Part shown: positions 26,792 to 39,909 of the stretch, piece by piece | Layout of the letters: each line of letters starts with the position of its first letter | How positions within the stretch are numbered: the first letter of the stretch is position 1 | NCBI GenBank assembly: GCA_964036045.1 | Contig: OZ038378.1 | Coordinates: forward strand, 19,601,348 to 19,665,347 | DNA length: 64,000 nt | Direction of reading: 5' to 3' | Source: Eutreptiella sp. 'Long Island Sound 2002' | Lineage: Eukaryota > Euglenozoa > Euglenophyceae > Eutreptiales > Eutreptiaceae | Program-made: the position numbers and the translations under genes | Notes under the pieces: model-generated | What the model saw: the letters and a program-made list of their open reading frames with translations, nothing else | What the model was told of the DNA's origin: nothing | Databases searched by the model: none

Positions 26792-27717
26792 GATCCATAG
26801 AGTGATCCGTAGAGTGATCCATAGAGTGATCCATAGAGTGATCCATAGAGCGATCCATAGAGTGATCCATGGAGTGATCCATAGATTGATCCATAGAGTG
26901 ATCCATAGAGTGATCCATAGAGTGATCCATAGAGTGCTCCATGGAGTGATCCATAGAGTGATCCATAGAGTGATCCATAGAGTGATCCATGGAGTGATCC
27001 ATAGAGTGATCCATAGAGTGATCCATAGAGTGATCCATAGATTGATCCATAGAGTGATCCATAGAGTGATCCATAGAGTGATCCATAGAGTGCTCCATGG
27101 AGTGATCCATAGAGTGATCCATAGAGTGATCCATAGAGTGATCCATGGAGTGATCCATAGAGTGATCCATAGAGTGATCCATAGAGTGATCCATAGAGTG
27201 ATCCATAGAGTGATCCATAGAGTGATCCATGGGTTGATCCATAGCGTGATCCATGGAGTGATCAATAGAGTGATCCATAGAGTGATCCATAGACTGATCC
27301 ATGGAGTGATCCATAGAGTGATCCATGGAGTGATCCATGGAGTGATCCATAGAGTGATCCATAGAGTGATCCATAGAGTGATCCATAGAGTGATCCATAG
27401 AGTGATCCATAGAGTGATCCATAGAGTGATCCATGCAGTGATCCGGCCTTACACCACTTTACACGGGCCTTACACCACTTTACACGGGCCTTACACCGCT
27501 TTACACGGGCCTTACACCACTTTACACGGGCCTTACACCACTTTACACGGGCCTTACACCACTTTACACGGGCCTTACACCACTTTACACGGGCCTTACA
27601 CCACTTTACACGGGCCTTACACCACTTTGCACGGGCCTTACACCACTTTACACGGGCCTTACACCACTTTACACGGGCCTTAAACCACTTTACACGGGCC
27701 TTAAACCACTTTACACG
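26792..27717 (+). repeat. A/B dimer 30 (A 54, B 13 units)
   Basis: A is 26792-27444, a copy of 25950-26602 at 842 bp, with a CCGTAG second unit and the same 156-bp internal duplication and CATGCAG end. B is 27445-27717 and ends with two consecutive TTAAACC units. Confidence 0.92.
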
Positions 27718-28256
27718 GATCCATAGAGTGATCCATAGAGTGATCCATAGAGTGATCCATAGAGTGATCCATAGAGTGATCCATGGAGTGATCCATAGAG
27801 TGATCCATAGACTGATCCATGGAGTGATCCATAGAGTGATCCATGGAGTGATCCATGGAGTGATCCATAGAGTGATCCATAGAGTGATCCATAGAGTGAT
27901 CCATAGAGTGATCCATAGAGTGATCCATAGAGTGATCCATAGAGTGATCCATGCAGTGATCCGGCCTTACACCACTTTACACGGGCCTTACACCACTTTA
28001 CACGGGCCTTACACCGCTTTACACGGGCCTTACACCACTTTACACGGGCCTTACACCACTTTACACGGGCCTTACACCATTTTACACGGGCCTTACACCA
28101 CTTTACACGGGCCTTACACCACTTTACACGGGCCTTACACCACTTTACACGGGCCTTACACCACTTTGCACGGGCCTTACACCACTTTACACGGGCCTTA
28201 CACCACTTTACACGGGCCTTAAACCACTTTACACGGGCCTTAAACCACTTTACACG
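27718..28256 (+). repeat. A/B dimer 31 (A 20, B 14 units)
   Basis: A is 27718-27962, lacks CATGGGTTG, CATAGCG and ATCAATAG, and shares the CATGCAG ending. B is 27963-28256, like 27445-27717 with one extra unit (a CCATTTT variant) and the same doubled TTAAACC end. Confidence 0.92.
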
Positions 28257-28969
28257 GATCCATAGAGTGATCCATAGAGTGATCCATAGAGTGATCCATA
28301 GAGTGATCCATAGAGTGATCCATGGAGTGATCCGTAGAGTGATCCATAGAGTGATCCATAGTGTGATCCATAGAGTGATCCGGCCTTACACCACTTTACA
28401 CGGGCCTTACACCACTTTACACGGGCCTTACACCACTTTACACGCGCCTTACACCACTTTACACGGGCCTTGCACCACTTCACACGGGCCTTACACCACT
28501 TTACACGGGCCTTACACCATTTTACACGGGCCTTACACCACTTTGCACGGGCCTTACACCACTTTACACGGACCTTACACCACTTTACACGGGCCTTACA
28601 CCACTTTACACGGGCCTTGCACCACTTTACAGGGGCCTTCCGCCACTTTACACGGGCCTTACACCACTTTACACGGGCCTTACACCACTTTACACGGGCC
28701 TTACACCACTTTACACGGACCTTACACCACTTTACACGGGCCTTACACCACTTTACACGGGCCTGACACCACTTTACACGGACCTTACACCACTTTACAC
28801 GGGCCTCGCACCACTTTACACGGGCCTTCCGCCACTTTACACGGGCCTTACACCACTTTACACCGGCCTTACACCACTTTACACGGGCCTTACACCACTT
28901 TACACGGGCCTTACACCACTTTACACGGGCCTTAAACCACTTTACACGGGCCTTACACCACTTTACACG
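28257..28969 (+). repeat. A/B dimer 32 (A 10, B 28 units)
   Basis: A is 28257-28381, the second shortest complete A block. It ends CATAGTGTG, CATAGAGTGATCCGG with no cassette. B is 28382-28969, with ACACGCGCC near 28441, ACAGGGGCCTTCCGCC near 28632 and CTCGCACC near 28805. Confidence 0.92.
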
Positions 28970-29649
28970 GATCCATAGAGTGATCCATAGAGTGATCCAT
29001 AGAGTGATCCATAGAGTGATCCATAGAGTGATCCATGGAGTGATCCGTAGAGTGATCCGTAGAGTGATCCATAGAGTGATCCATAGAGTGATCCATAGAG
29101 TGATCCATAGAGTGATCCATAGAGTGATCCATAGAGTGCTCCATGGAGTGATGCATAGAGTGATCCATAGAGTGCTCCATAGAGTGATCCATGGAGTGAT
29201 CCATAGAGTGATCCATAGATTGATCCATAGAGTGATCCATAGAGTGATCCATAGAGTGATCCATAGAGTGATCCATGGGTTGATCCATAGCGTGATCCAT
29301 GGAGTGATCAATAGAGTGATCCATAGAGTGATCCATAGACTGATCCATGGAGTGATCCATAGAGTGATCCATGGAGTGGTCCATGGAGTGATCCATAGAG
29401 TGATCCATACAGTGATCCGGCCTTACACCACTTTACACGGGCCTTACACCACTTTACACGGGCCTTACACCGCTTTACACGGGCCTTACACCACTTTACA
29501 CGGGCCTTACACCACTTTACACGGGCCTTACACCACTTTACACGGGCCTTACACCACTTTGCACGGGCCTTACACCACTTTACACGGGTCTTGCACCACT
29601 TCACACGGGCCTTGAACTACTTTACACGGGCCTTACACCACTTTACATG
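28970..29649 (+). repeat. A/B dimer 33 (A 37, B 11 units)
   Basis: A is 28970-29418, with two adjacent CCGTAG units, two GTGCTCC units (near 29137 and 29174), GATGCATAG near 29151 and GGTCCATGG. B is 29419-29649, the 231-bp form, with TTGAACTAC and an ACATGGATCC junction. Confidence 0.92.
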
Positions 29650-30773
29650 GATCCATAGAGTGATCCGTAGAGTGATCCATAGAGTGATCCATAGAGTGAT
29701 CCATAGAGTGATCCATGGAGTGATCCGTAGAGTGATCCATAGAGTGATCCATAGAGTGATCCATAGAGTGATCCATAGAGTGATCCATAGAGTGATCCAT
29801 AGAGTGATCCATAGAGTGATCCATAGAGTGATCCATGGAGTGATCCGTAGAGTGATCCATAGAGTGATCCATAGAGTGATCCATAGAGTGATCCATGGGT
29901 TGATCCATAGCGTGATCCATGGAGTGATCAATAGAGTGATCCATAGAGTGATCCATAGACTGATCCATGGAGTGATCCATAGAGTGAACCATGGAGTGAT
30001 CCATAGAGGGATCCATAGAGTGATCCATACAGTGATCCGGCCTTACACCACTTTACACGGGCCTTACACCACTTTACACGGGCCTTACACCGCTTTACAC
30101 GGGCCTTACACCACTTTACACGGGCCTTACACCACTTTACACGGGCCTTACACCACTTTACACGGGCCTTACACCACTTTACACGGGCCTTACACCACTT
30201 TACAAGCGCCTTACACCACTTTACACGGGCCTTACACCACTTTACACTGGCCTTACACCACTTTACACGGGCCTTACACCACTTTACACGGGCCTTACAC
30301 CACTTTACACGGGCCTTACACCACTTTACACGGGCCTTACACCACTTTACACGGGCCTTAAACCACTTTACACGGGCCTTACACCACTTTACACGGGCCT
30401 TACACCACTTTACAGGGCCCTTACACCATTTTACACGTGCCTTGCACCACTTTACACGGGCCTGACACCACTGTACACGGACCTTACACCACTTTACACG
30501 GGCCTTACACCACTTTACACGGGCCTTACACCACTTTACACGGGCCTTACACCACTTTACACGGGCCTTACACCACTTTACACGGGCCTTAAACCACTTT
30601 ACACGGGCCTTACACCACTTTACACGGGCCTTACACCACTTTACCGGGCCCTTACACCATTTTACACGTGCCTTGCACCACTTTACACGGGCCTGACACC
30701 ACTGTACACGGACCTTACACCACTTTACACGGGCCTTACACCACTTTACACGGGCCTTACACCACTTTACAAG
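29650..30773 (+). repeat. A/B dimer 34 (A 32, B 35 units)
   Basis: A is 29650-30038. B is 30039-30773; the marker run CATTTTACACGTGCC through CTGACACCACTGTAC occurs twice, 231 bp (11 units) apart (about 30436 and 30667), each followed by plain units. It ends AAGGATCC. Confidence 0.92.
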
Positions 30774-31756
30774 GATCCATAGAGTGATCCATAGAGTGAT
30801 CCATAGAGTGATCCATGGAGTGATCCGTAGAGTGATCCATAGAGTGATCCATAGAGTGATCCATAGAGTGATCCATAGAGTGATCCATAGAGTGATCCAT
30901 GGAGTGATCCGTAGAGTGATCCATAGAGTGATCCATAGAGTGATCCATAGAGTAATCCATAGAGTGATCCATAGAGTGATCCATAGAGTGATCCATAGAG
31001 TGCTCCATGGAGTGATCCATAGAGTGATCCATAGAGTGATCCATAGAGTGATCCATAGAATGATCCATAGAGTGATCCATAGAGTGATCCATAGAGTGAT
31101 CCATAGAGTGATCCATAGAGTGATCCATAGAGTGATCCATAGAGTGATCCATGGGTTGATCCATAGCGTGATCCATGGAGTGATCAATAGAGTGATCCAT
31201 AGAGTGATCCATAGACTGATCCATGGAGTGATCCATAGAGTGAACCATGGAGTGATCCATAGAGTGATCCATAGAGTGATCCATACAGTGATCCGGCCCT
31301 ACACCACTTCACACGGGCCTTACACCACTTTACACGGGCCTTACACCGCTTTACACGGGCCTTACACCACTTTACACGGGCCTTACACCACTTTACACGG
31401 GCCTTACACCACTTTACACGGGCCTTACACCACTTTGCACGGGCCTTCCCCCACTTTACACGGGCCTTACACCACTTTACACGCGCCTTACACCACTTTA
31501 CACGGGCCTTGCACCACTTTACACGGGCCTTACACCACTTTACACGGGCCTTACACCACTTTACACGGGCCTTACACCACTGTACACGGACCTTACACCA
31601 CTTTACACGGGCCTTACACCACTTTACACGGGCCTTGCACCACTTTACAGGGGCCTTCCGCCACTTTACACGGGCCTTACACCACTTTACACGGGCCTTA
31701 CACCACTTTACACGGGCCTTAAACCACTTTACACGGGCCTTACACCACTTTACACG
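30774..31756 (+). repeat. A/B dimer 35 (A 43, B 22 units)
   Basis: A is 30774-31294, with GAGTAATCC near 30952, GTGCTCCATGG and AGAATG. B is 31295-31756 and starts GGCCCTACACCACTTCAC; CTTCCCCCAC and ACAGGGGCCTTCCGCC units follow. Confidence 0.92.
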
Positions 31757-32721
31757 GATCCATAGAGTGATCCATAGAGTGATCCATAGAGTGATCCATA
31801 GAGTGATCCATAGAGTGATCCATGGAGTGATCCATAGAGTGATCCATAGAGTGATCCATAGAGTGATCCATGGAGTGATCCGTAGAGTGATCCATAGAGT
31901 GATCCATAGAGTGATCCATAGAGTGATCCTTAGAATGATCCATAGAGTGATCCATAGAGTGATCCATAGAGTGATCCATAGAGTGATCCATAGAGTGATC
32001 CATGGGTTGATCCATAGCGTGATCCATGGAGTGATCAATAGAGTGATCCATACAATGATCCATGGAGTGATCCATAGAGTGATCCATGGAGTGATCCATA
32101 GAGTGATCCATAGAGTGATCCATACAGTGATCCGGCCTTACACCACTTTACGCGGGCCTTACACCACTTTACACGGGCCTTACACCGCTTTACACGGGCC
32201 TTACACCACTTTACACGGGCCTTACACCACTTTACACGGGCCTTACACCACTTTACACGGGCCTTACACCACTTTGCACGGGCCTTACACCACTTTACAC
32301 GGGTCTTGCACCACTTTACATGGGCCTTACACCACTTTGCACGGGCATTGCCCCACTTTAAACGGGCCTTACACCACTTTACACGCGCCTTCCGCCACTT
32401 TACACGGGCCTTACACCACTTTACACGGGCCTTACACCACTTTACACGGGCCTTACACCACTTTACACGGACCTTACACCACTTTACACGGGCCTTACAC
32501 CACTTTACACGGGCCTGACACCACTTTACATGGACCTTACACCACTTTGCACGGGCCTTGCACCACTTTACACGGGCCTTCCGCCACTTTACACGGGCCT
32601 TACACCACTTTACACCGGCCTTACACCACTTTACACGGGCCTTACACCACTGTACACGGGCCTTACACCACTTTACACGGGCCTTAAACCACTTTACACG
32701 GGCCTTACACCACTTTACACG
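31757..32721 (+). repeat. A/B dimer 36 (A 31, B 28 units)
   Basis: A is 31757-32133, with ATCCTTAG near 31928 and CATACAATG replacing CATAGACTG near 32050. B is 32134-32721, with GCATTGCCCC near 32346, ACATGGGCC and ACATGGACC variants and CACTGTAC near 32650. Confidence 0.92.
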
Positions 32722-33704
32722 GATCCATAGAGTGATCCATAGAGTGATCCATAGAGTGATCCATAGAGTGATCCATAGAGCGATCCATAGAGTGATCCAT
32801 GGAGTGATCCGTAGAGTGATCCATAGAGTGATCCATAGAGTGATCCATAGATTGATCCATAGAGTGATCCATAGAGTGATCCATAGAGTGATCCATAGAG
32901 TGCTCCATGGAGTGATCCATAGAGTGATCCATGGAGTGATCCATAGAGTGATCCATAGAGTGATCCGTAGAGTGATCCATACAGTGATCCGTAGAGTGAT
33001 CCATAGAGTGATCCATAGAGTGATCCATAGAGTGATCCATAGAATGATCCATAGAGTGATCCATAGAGTGATCCATAGAGTGATCCATAGAGTGATCCAT
33101 AGAGTGATCCATGGGTTGATCCATAGCGTGATCCATGGAGTGATCAATAGAGTGATCCATAGACTGATCCATGGAGTGATCCATAGAGTGATCCATGGAG
33201 TGATCCATAGAGTGATACATAGAGTGATCCATACAGTGATCCGGCCTTACACCACTTTACACGGGCCTTACACCACTTTACACGGGCCTTACACCGCTTT
33301 ACACGGGCCTTACACCACTTTACACGGGCCTTACACCACTTTACACGGGCCTTACACCACTGTACACGGGCCTTACACCACTTTGCACGGGCCTTACACC
33401 ACTTTACACGGGTCTTGCACCACTTTACATGGGCCTTACACCACTTTGCACGGGCATTGCCCCACTTTAAACGGGCCTTACACCACTTTACACGCGCCTT
33501 CCGCCACTTTACACGGGCCCTACACCACTTTACACGGGCCTTACACCACTTTACACGGGCCTTACACCACTTTACACGGACCTTACACCACTTTACACGG
33601 GCCTTACACCACTTTACACGGGCCTTACACCACTTTACACGGGCCTTACACCACTTTACACGGGCCTTAAACCACTTTACACGGGCCTTACACCACTTTA
33701 CACG
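32722..33704 (+). repeat. A/B dimer 37 (A 43, B 22 units)
   Basis: A is 32722-33242, with an internal CATACAGTGATCCGTAG near 32980, a copy of the terminal motif that is not followed by B. GATACATAG lies near 33215. B is 33243-33704, with CACTGTAC near 33360, GCATTGCCCC and ACATGGGCC. Confidence 0.92.
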
Positions 33705-34396
33705 GATCCATAGAGTGATCCATAGAGTGATCCATAGAGTGATCCATAGAGTGATCCATAGAGCGATCCATAGAGTGATCCATGGAGTGATCCGTAGAGT
33801 GATCCATAGACTGATCCATAGAGTGATCCATAGATTGATCCATAGAGTGATCCATAGAGTGATCCATAGAGTGATCCATAGAGTGCTCCATGGAGTGATC
33901 CATAGAGTGATCCATAGAGTGATCCATAGAGTGATCCATGGAGTGATCCATAGAGTGATCCATAGAGTGATCCATAGAGTGATCCATAGAGTGATCCATA
34001 GAGTGATCCATAGAGTGATCCATGGGTTGATCCATAGCGTGATCCATGGAGTGATCAATAGAGTGATCCATAGAGTGATCCATAGACTGATCCATGGAGT
34101 GATCCATAGAGTGATCCATGGAGTGATCCATAGTGTGATCCATAGAGTGATCCATACAGTGATCCGGCCTTACACCACTTTACACGGGCCTTACACCACT
34201 TTACACGGGCCTTACACCGCTTTACACGGGCCTTACACCACTTTACACGGGCCTTACACCACTTTACACGGGCCTTACACCACTTTACACGGGCCTTACA
34301 CCACTTTGCACGGGCCTTACACCACTTTACACGGGTCTTGCACCACTTTACACGGGCCTTAAACCACTTTACACGGGCCTTACACCACTTTACACG
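33705..34396 (+). repeat. A/B dimer 38 (A 38, B 11 units)
   Basis: A is 33705-34165, with AGAGCGATCC, CATAGACTG near 33806, AGATTG and the CATAGTGTG cassette. It belongs with the A blocks at 13435, 18119 and 43839. B is 34166-34396, the 231-bp form with TTAAACC. Confidence 0.92.
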
Positions 34397-35499
34397 GATC
34401 CATAGAGTGATCCATAGAGTGATCCATAGAGTGATCCATAGAGTGATCCATAGAGTGATCCATAGAGTGATCCATGGAGTGATCCGTAGAGTGATCCATA
34501 GAGTGATCCATAGAGTGATCCATAGAGTGATCCATAGAGTGATCCATAGAGTGATCCATAGAGTGATCCATAGAGTGATCCGTACAGTGATCCATAGAGT
34601 GATCCATAGAGTGATCCATAGAGTGATCCATAAAGTGATCCATAGAGTGCTCCATGGAGTGATCCATAGAGTGATCCATAGAGTGATCCATAGAGTGATC
34701 CATGGAGTGATCCATCGAGTGATCCATAGAGTGATCCATAGAGTGATCCATAGAGTGATCCATAGAGTGATCCATAGAGTGATCCATGGGTTGATCCATA
34801 GCGTGATCCATGGAGTGATCAATAGAGTGATCCATAGAGTGATCCATAGACTGATCCATGGAGTGATCCGGCCTTACACCACTTTACACGGGCCTTACAC
34901 CACTTTACACGGGCCTTACACCACTTTACACGGGCCTTACACCACTTTACACGGGCCTTACACCACTTTACACGGGCCTTACACCACTTTGCACGGGCCT
35001 TCCCCAACTTTACACGGGCCTTACACCACTTTACACGCGCCTTACACCACTTTACACGGGCCTTGCACCACTTTACACGGGCCTTACACCACTTTACACG
35101 GGCCTTACACCATTTTACACGGGCCTTACACCACTTTACACGGAGCTTACACCACTTTACACGGGCCTTACACCACTTTACACGGGCCTTGCACCACTTT
35201 GCAGGGGCCTTCCGCCACTTTACACGGGCCTTACACCACTTTACACGGGCCTTACACCACTTTACACGGGCCTTACACCACTTTACACGGGCCTGACACC
35301 ACTTTACACGGACCTTACACCACTTTACACGGGCCTTGCACCACTTTACACGGGCCTTCCGCCACTTTACACGGGCCTTAGACCCCTTTACACCGGCCTT
35401 ACACCACTTTACACGGGCCTTACACCACTTTACACGGGCCTTACACCACTTTACACGGGCCTTAAACCACTTTACACGGGCCTTACACCACTTTACACG
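34397..35499 (+). repeat. A/B dimer 39 (A 39, B 30 units)
   Basis: A is 34397-34869, with CCGTACAG near 34580, CATAAAG near 34630 and CATCGAG near 34713. It ends early at CATGGAGTGATCCGG without CATACAG. B is 34870-35499, with CTTCCCCAAC, ACACGGAGCTTACACC and a double change TTAGACCCC near 35389. Confidence 0.92.
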
Positions 35500-36515
35500 G
35501 ATCCATAGAGTGATCCATAGAGTGATCCATAGAGTGATCCATAGAGTGATCCATAGAGTGATCCATAGAGTGATCCATGGAGTGATCCGTAGAGTGATCC
35601 ATAGAGTGATCCATAGAGTGATCCATAGAGTGATCCATAGAGTGATCCATAGAGTGATCCATAGAGTGCTCCATGGAGTGATCCATGGAGTGATCCATAG
35701 AGTGATCCATGGAGTGATCCATAGAGTGATCCATAGAGTGATCCATAGAGTGATCCATAGAGTGATCCATGGAGTGATCCATAGAGTGATCCATAGAGTG
35801 ATCCATAGAGTGATCCATAGAGTGATCCATAGAGTGATCCATAGACTGATCCATGGAGTGATCCGGCCTTACACCACTTTACACGGGCCTTACACCACTT
35901 TACACGGGCCTTACACCGCTTTACACGGGCCTTACACCACTTTACACGGGCCTTACACCACTTTACACGGGCCTTACACCACTTTACACGGGCCTTACAC
36001 CACTTTGCACGGGCCTTCCCCAACTTTACACGGGCCTTACACCACTTTACACGCGCCTTACACCACTTTACACGGGCCTTGCACCACTTTACACGGGTCT
36101 TACACCACTTTACACGGGCCTTACACCATTTTACACGGGCCTTACACCACTTTACACGGAGCTTACACCACTTTGCACGGGCCTTACACCACTTTACACG
36201 GGCCTTGCACCACTTTGCAGGGGCCTTCCGCCACTTTACACGGGCCTTACACCACTTTACACGGGCCTTACACCACTTTACACGGGCCTTACACCACTTT
36301 ACACGGGCCTGACACCACTTTACACGGACCTTACACCACTTTACACGGGCCTTGCACCACTTTACACGGGCCTTCCGCCACTTTACACGGGCCTTAGACC
36401 CCTTGACACCGGCCTTACACCACTTTACACGGGCCTTACACCACTTTACACGGGCCTTACACCACTTTACACGGGCCTTAAACCACTTTACACGGGCCTT
36501 ACACCACTTTACACG
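35500..36515 (+). repeat. A/B dimer 40 (A 30, B 31 units)
   Basis: A is 35500-35864, lacks CATGGGTTG through ATCAATAG, and ends CATGGAGTGATCCGG. B is 35865-36515, with CTTCCCCAAC, GGAGCTTACACC and TTAGACCCCTTGACACC. The block is duplicated at 38531-39181. Confidence 0.92.
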
Positions 36516-37243
36516 GATCCATAGAGTGATCCATAGAGTGATCCATAGAGTGATCCATAGAGTGATCCATAGAGTGATCCATAGAGTGATCCATGGAGTG
36601 ATCCGTAGAGTGATCCATAGAGTGATCCATAGAGTGATCCATAGAGTGATCCATAGAGTGATCCATAGAGTGATCCATAGAGTGCTCCATGGAGTGATCC
36701 ATGGAGTGATCCATAGAGTGATCCATGGAGTGATCCATAGAGTGATCCATAGAGTGATCCATAGAGTGATCCATAGAGTGATCCATGGAGTGATCCATAG
36801 AGTGATCCATAGAGTGATCCATAGAGTGATCCATAGAGTGATCCATAGAGTGATCCATAGAGTGATCCATGGGTTGATCCATAGCGTGATCCATGGAGTG
36901 ATCAATAGAGTGATCCATAGAGTCATCCATACACTGATCCATGGAGTGATCCATAGAGTGATCCATGGAGTGGTCCATAGAGTGATCCATAGAGTGATCC
37001 ATAGAGTGATCCGGCCTTACACCACTTTACACGGGCCTTACACCACTTTACACGGGCCTTACACCGCTTTACACGGGCCTTACACCACTTTACACGGGCC
37101 TTACACCACTTTACACGGGCCTTACACCACTTTACACGGGCCTTACACCACTTTGCACGGGCCTTACACCACTTTACACGGGTCTTGCACCACTTTACAC
37201 GGGCCTTAAACTACTTTACACGGGCCTTACACCACTTTACACG
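36516..37243 (+). repeat. A/B dimer 41 (A 41, B 11 units)
   Basis: A is 36516-37012, with GTCATCCATACACTG near 36923 in the cassette and an end CATAGAGTGATCCGG, not CATACAG. B is 37013-37243, the 231-bp form with TTAAACTAC. It is repeated 2666 bp downstream. Confidence 0.93.
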
Positions 37244-37731
37244 GATCCATAGAGTGATCCGTAGTGTGATCCATAGAGTGATCCATAGAGTGATCCATAG
37301 AGTGATCCATGGAGTGATCCGTAGAGTGATCCATAGAGTGATCCATAGAGTGATCCATAGAGTGATCCATAGAGTGATCCATAGAGTGATCCATAGAGTG
37401 ATCCATGGAGTGATCCGTAGAGTGATCCATAGAGTGATCCATAGAGTGATCCATAGAGTGATCCATAGAGTGATCCATGGGTTGATCCATAGCGTGATCC
37501 ATGGAGTGATCAATAGAGTGATCCATAGAGTGATCCATAGAGTGATCCATAGAGGGATCCATAGAGTGATCCATACAGTGATCCGGCCTTACACCACTTT
37601 ACACGGGCCTTACACCACTTTACACGGGCCTTACACCGCTTTACACGGGCCTTACACCGCTTTACACGGGCCTTACACCACTTTACACGGGCCTTACACC
37701 ACTTTACACGGGCCTTACACCACTTTACACG
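37244..37731 (+). repeat. A/B dimer 42 (A 28, B 7 units)
   Basis: A is 37244-37584 and opens with CCGTAGTGTGATCC. B is 37585-37731, with two successive CCGC units; its end lacks TTAAACC. Confidence 0.93.
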
Positions 37732-38201
37732 GATCCATAGAGTGATCCGTAGTGTGATCCATAGAGTGATCCATAGAGTGATCCATAGAGTGATCCATGG
37801 AGTGATCCGTAGAGTGATCCATAGAGTGATCCATAGAGTGATCCATAGAGTGATCCATAGAGTGATCCATAGAGTGATCCATAGAGTGATCCATAGAGTG
37901 ATCCATAGAGTGATCCATGGAGTGATCCGTAGAGTGATCCATAGAGTGATCCATAGAGTGATCCATAGATTGATCCATAGAGTGATCCATGGGTTGATCC
38001 ATAGCGTGATCCATGGAGTGATCAATAGAGTGATCCATAGAGTGATCCATAGAGTGATCCATAGAGGGATCCATAGAGTGATCCATACAGTGATCCGGCC
38101 TTACACCACTTTACACGGGCCTTACACCACTTTACACGGGCCTTACACCGCTTTACACGGGCCTTACACCGCTTTACACGGGCCTTACACCACTTTACAC
38201 G
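37732..38201 (+). repeat. A/B dimer 43 (A 30, B 5 units)
   Basis: A is 37732-38096, a near copy of 37244-37584 with AGATTG near 37967. B is 38097-38201 and, at 105 bp, is the shortest B block; two of its five units are the CCGC type. Confidence 0.93.
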
Positions 38202-39181
38202 GATCCATAGAGTGATCCATAGAGTGATCCATAGAGTGATCCATAGAGTGATCCATAGAGTGATCCATAGAGTGATCCGTACAGTGATCCATAGAGTGAT
38301 CCATAGAGTGATCCATAGAGTGATCCATAAAGTGATCCATAGAGTGCTCCATGGAGTGATCCATAGAGTGATCCATAGAGTGATCCATAGAGTGATCCAT
38401 GGAGTGATCCATCGAGTGATCCATAGAGTGATCCATAGAGTGATCCATAGAGTGATCCATAGAGTGATCCATAGAGTGATCCATGGGTTGATCCATAGAG
38501 TGATCCATAGACTGATCCATGGAGTGATCCGGCCTTACACCACTTTACACGGGCCTTACACCACTTTACACGGGCCTTACACCGCTTTACACGGGCCTTA
38601 CACCACTTTACACGGGCCTTACACCACTTTACACGGGCCTTACACCACTTTACACGGGCCTTACACCACTTTGCACGGGCCTTCCCCAACTTTACACGGG
38701 CCTTACACCACTTTACACGCGCCTTACACCACTTTACACGGGCCTTGCACCACTTTACACGGGCCTTACACCACTTTACACGGGCCTTACACCATTTTAC
38801 ACGGGCCTTACACCACTTTACACGGAGCTTACACCACTTTACACGGGCCTTACACCACTTTACACGGGCCTTGCACCACTTTGCAGGGGCCTTCCGCCAC
38901 TTTACACGGGCCTTACACCACTTTACACGGGCCTTACACCACTTTACACGGGCCTTACACCACTTTACACGGGCCTGACACCACTTTACACGGACCTTAC
39001 ACCACTTTACACGGGCCTTGCACCACTTTACACGGGCCTTCCGCCACTTTACACGGGCCTTAGACCCCTTTACACCGGCCTTACACCACTTTACACGGGC
39101 CTTACACCACTTTACACGGGCCTTACACCACTTTACACGGGCCTTAAACCACTTTACACGGGCCTTACACCACTTTACACG
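38202..39181 (+). repeat. A/B dimer 44 (A 27, B 31 units)
   Basis: A is 38202-38530, with CCGTACAG, CATAAAG and CATCGAG as in 34397-34869 but missing whole units near both ends. CATGGGTTG is followed by CATAGAG and the block ends CATGGAGTGATCCGG. B is 38531-39181, with GGAGCTTACACC and TTAGACCCC, like 35865-36515. Confidence 0.92.
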
Positions 39182-39909
39182 GATCCATAGAGTGATCCAT
39201 AGAGTGATCCATAGAGTGATCCATAGAGTGATCCATAGAGTGATCCATAGAGTGATCCATGGAGTGATCCGTAGAGTGATCCATAGAGTGATCCATAGAG
39301 TGATCCATAGAGTGATCCATAGAGTGATCCATAGAGTGATCCATAGAGTGCTCCATGGAGTGATCCATGGAGTGATCCATAGAGTGATCCATGGAGTGAT
39401 CCATAGAGTGATCCATAGAGTGATCCATAGAGTGATCCATAGAGTGATCCATGGAGTGATCCATAGAGTGATCCATAGAGTGATCCATAGAGTGATCCAT
39501 AGAGTGATCCATAGAGTGATCCATAGAGTGATCCATGGGTTGATCCATAGCGTGATCCATGGAGTGATCAATAGAGTGATCCATAGAGTGATCCATAGAC
39601 TGATCCATGGAGTGATCCATAGAGTGATCCATGGAGTGGTCCATAGAGTGATCCATAGAGTGATCCATAGAGTGATCCGGCCTTACACCACTTTACACGG
39701 GCCTTACACCACTTTACACGGGCCTTACACCGCTTTACACGGGCCTTACACCACTTTACACGGGCCTTACACCACTTTACACGGGCCTTACACCACTTTA
39801 CACGGGCCTTACACCACTTTGCACGGGCCTTACACCACTTTACACGGGTCTTGCACCACTTTACACGGGCCTTAAACTACTTTACACGGGCCTTACACCA
39901 CTTTACACG
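39182..39909 (+). repeat. A/B dimer 45 (A 41, B 11 units)
   Basis: A is 39182-39678 and B is 39679-39909. Unit counts and the CATAGAGTGATCCGG ending match 36516-37243. The cassette here is canonical (CATAGACTG), so the CATACACTG change upstream is private. Confidence 0.93.
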
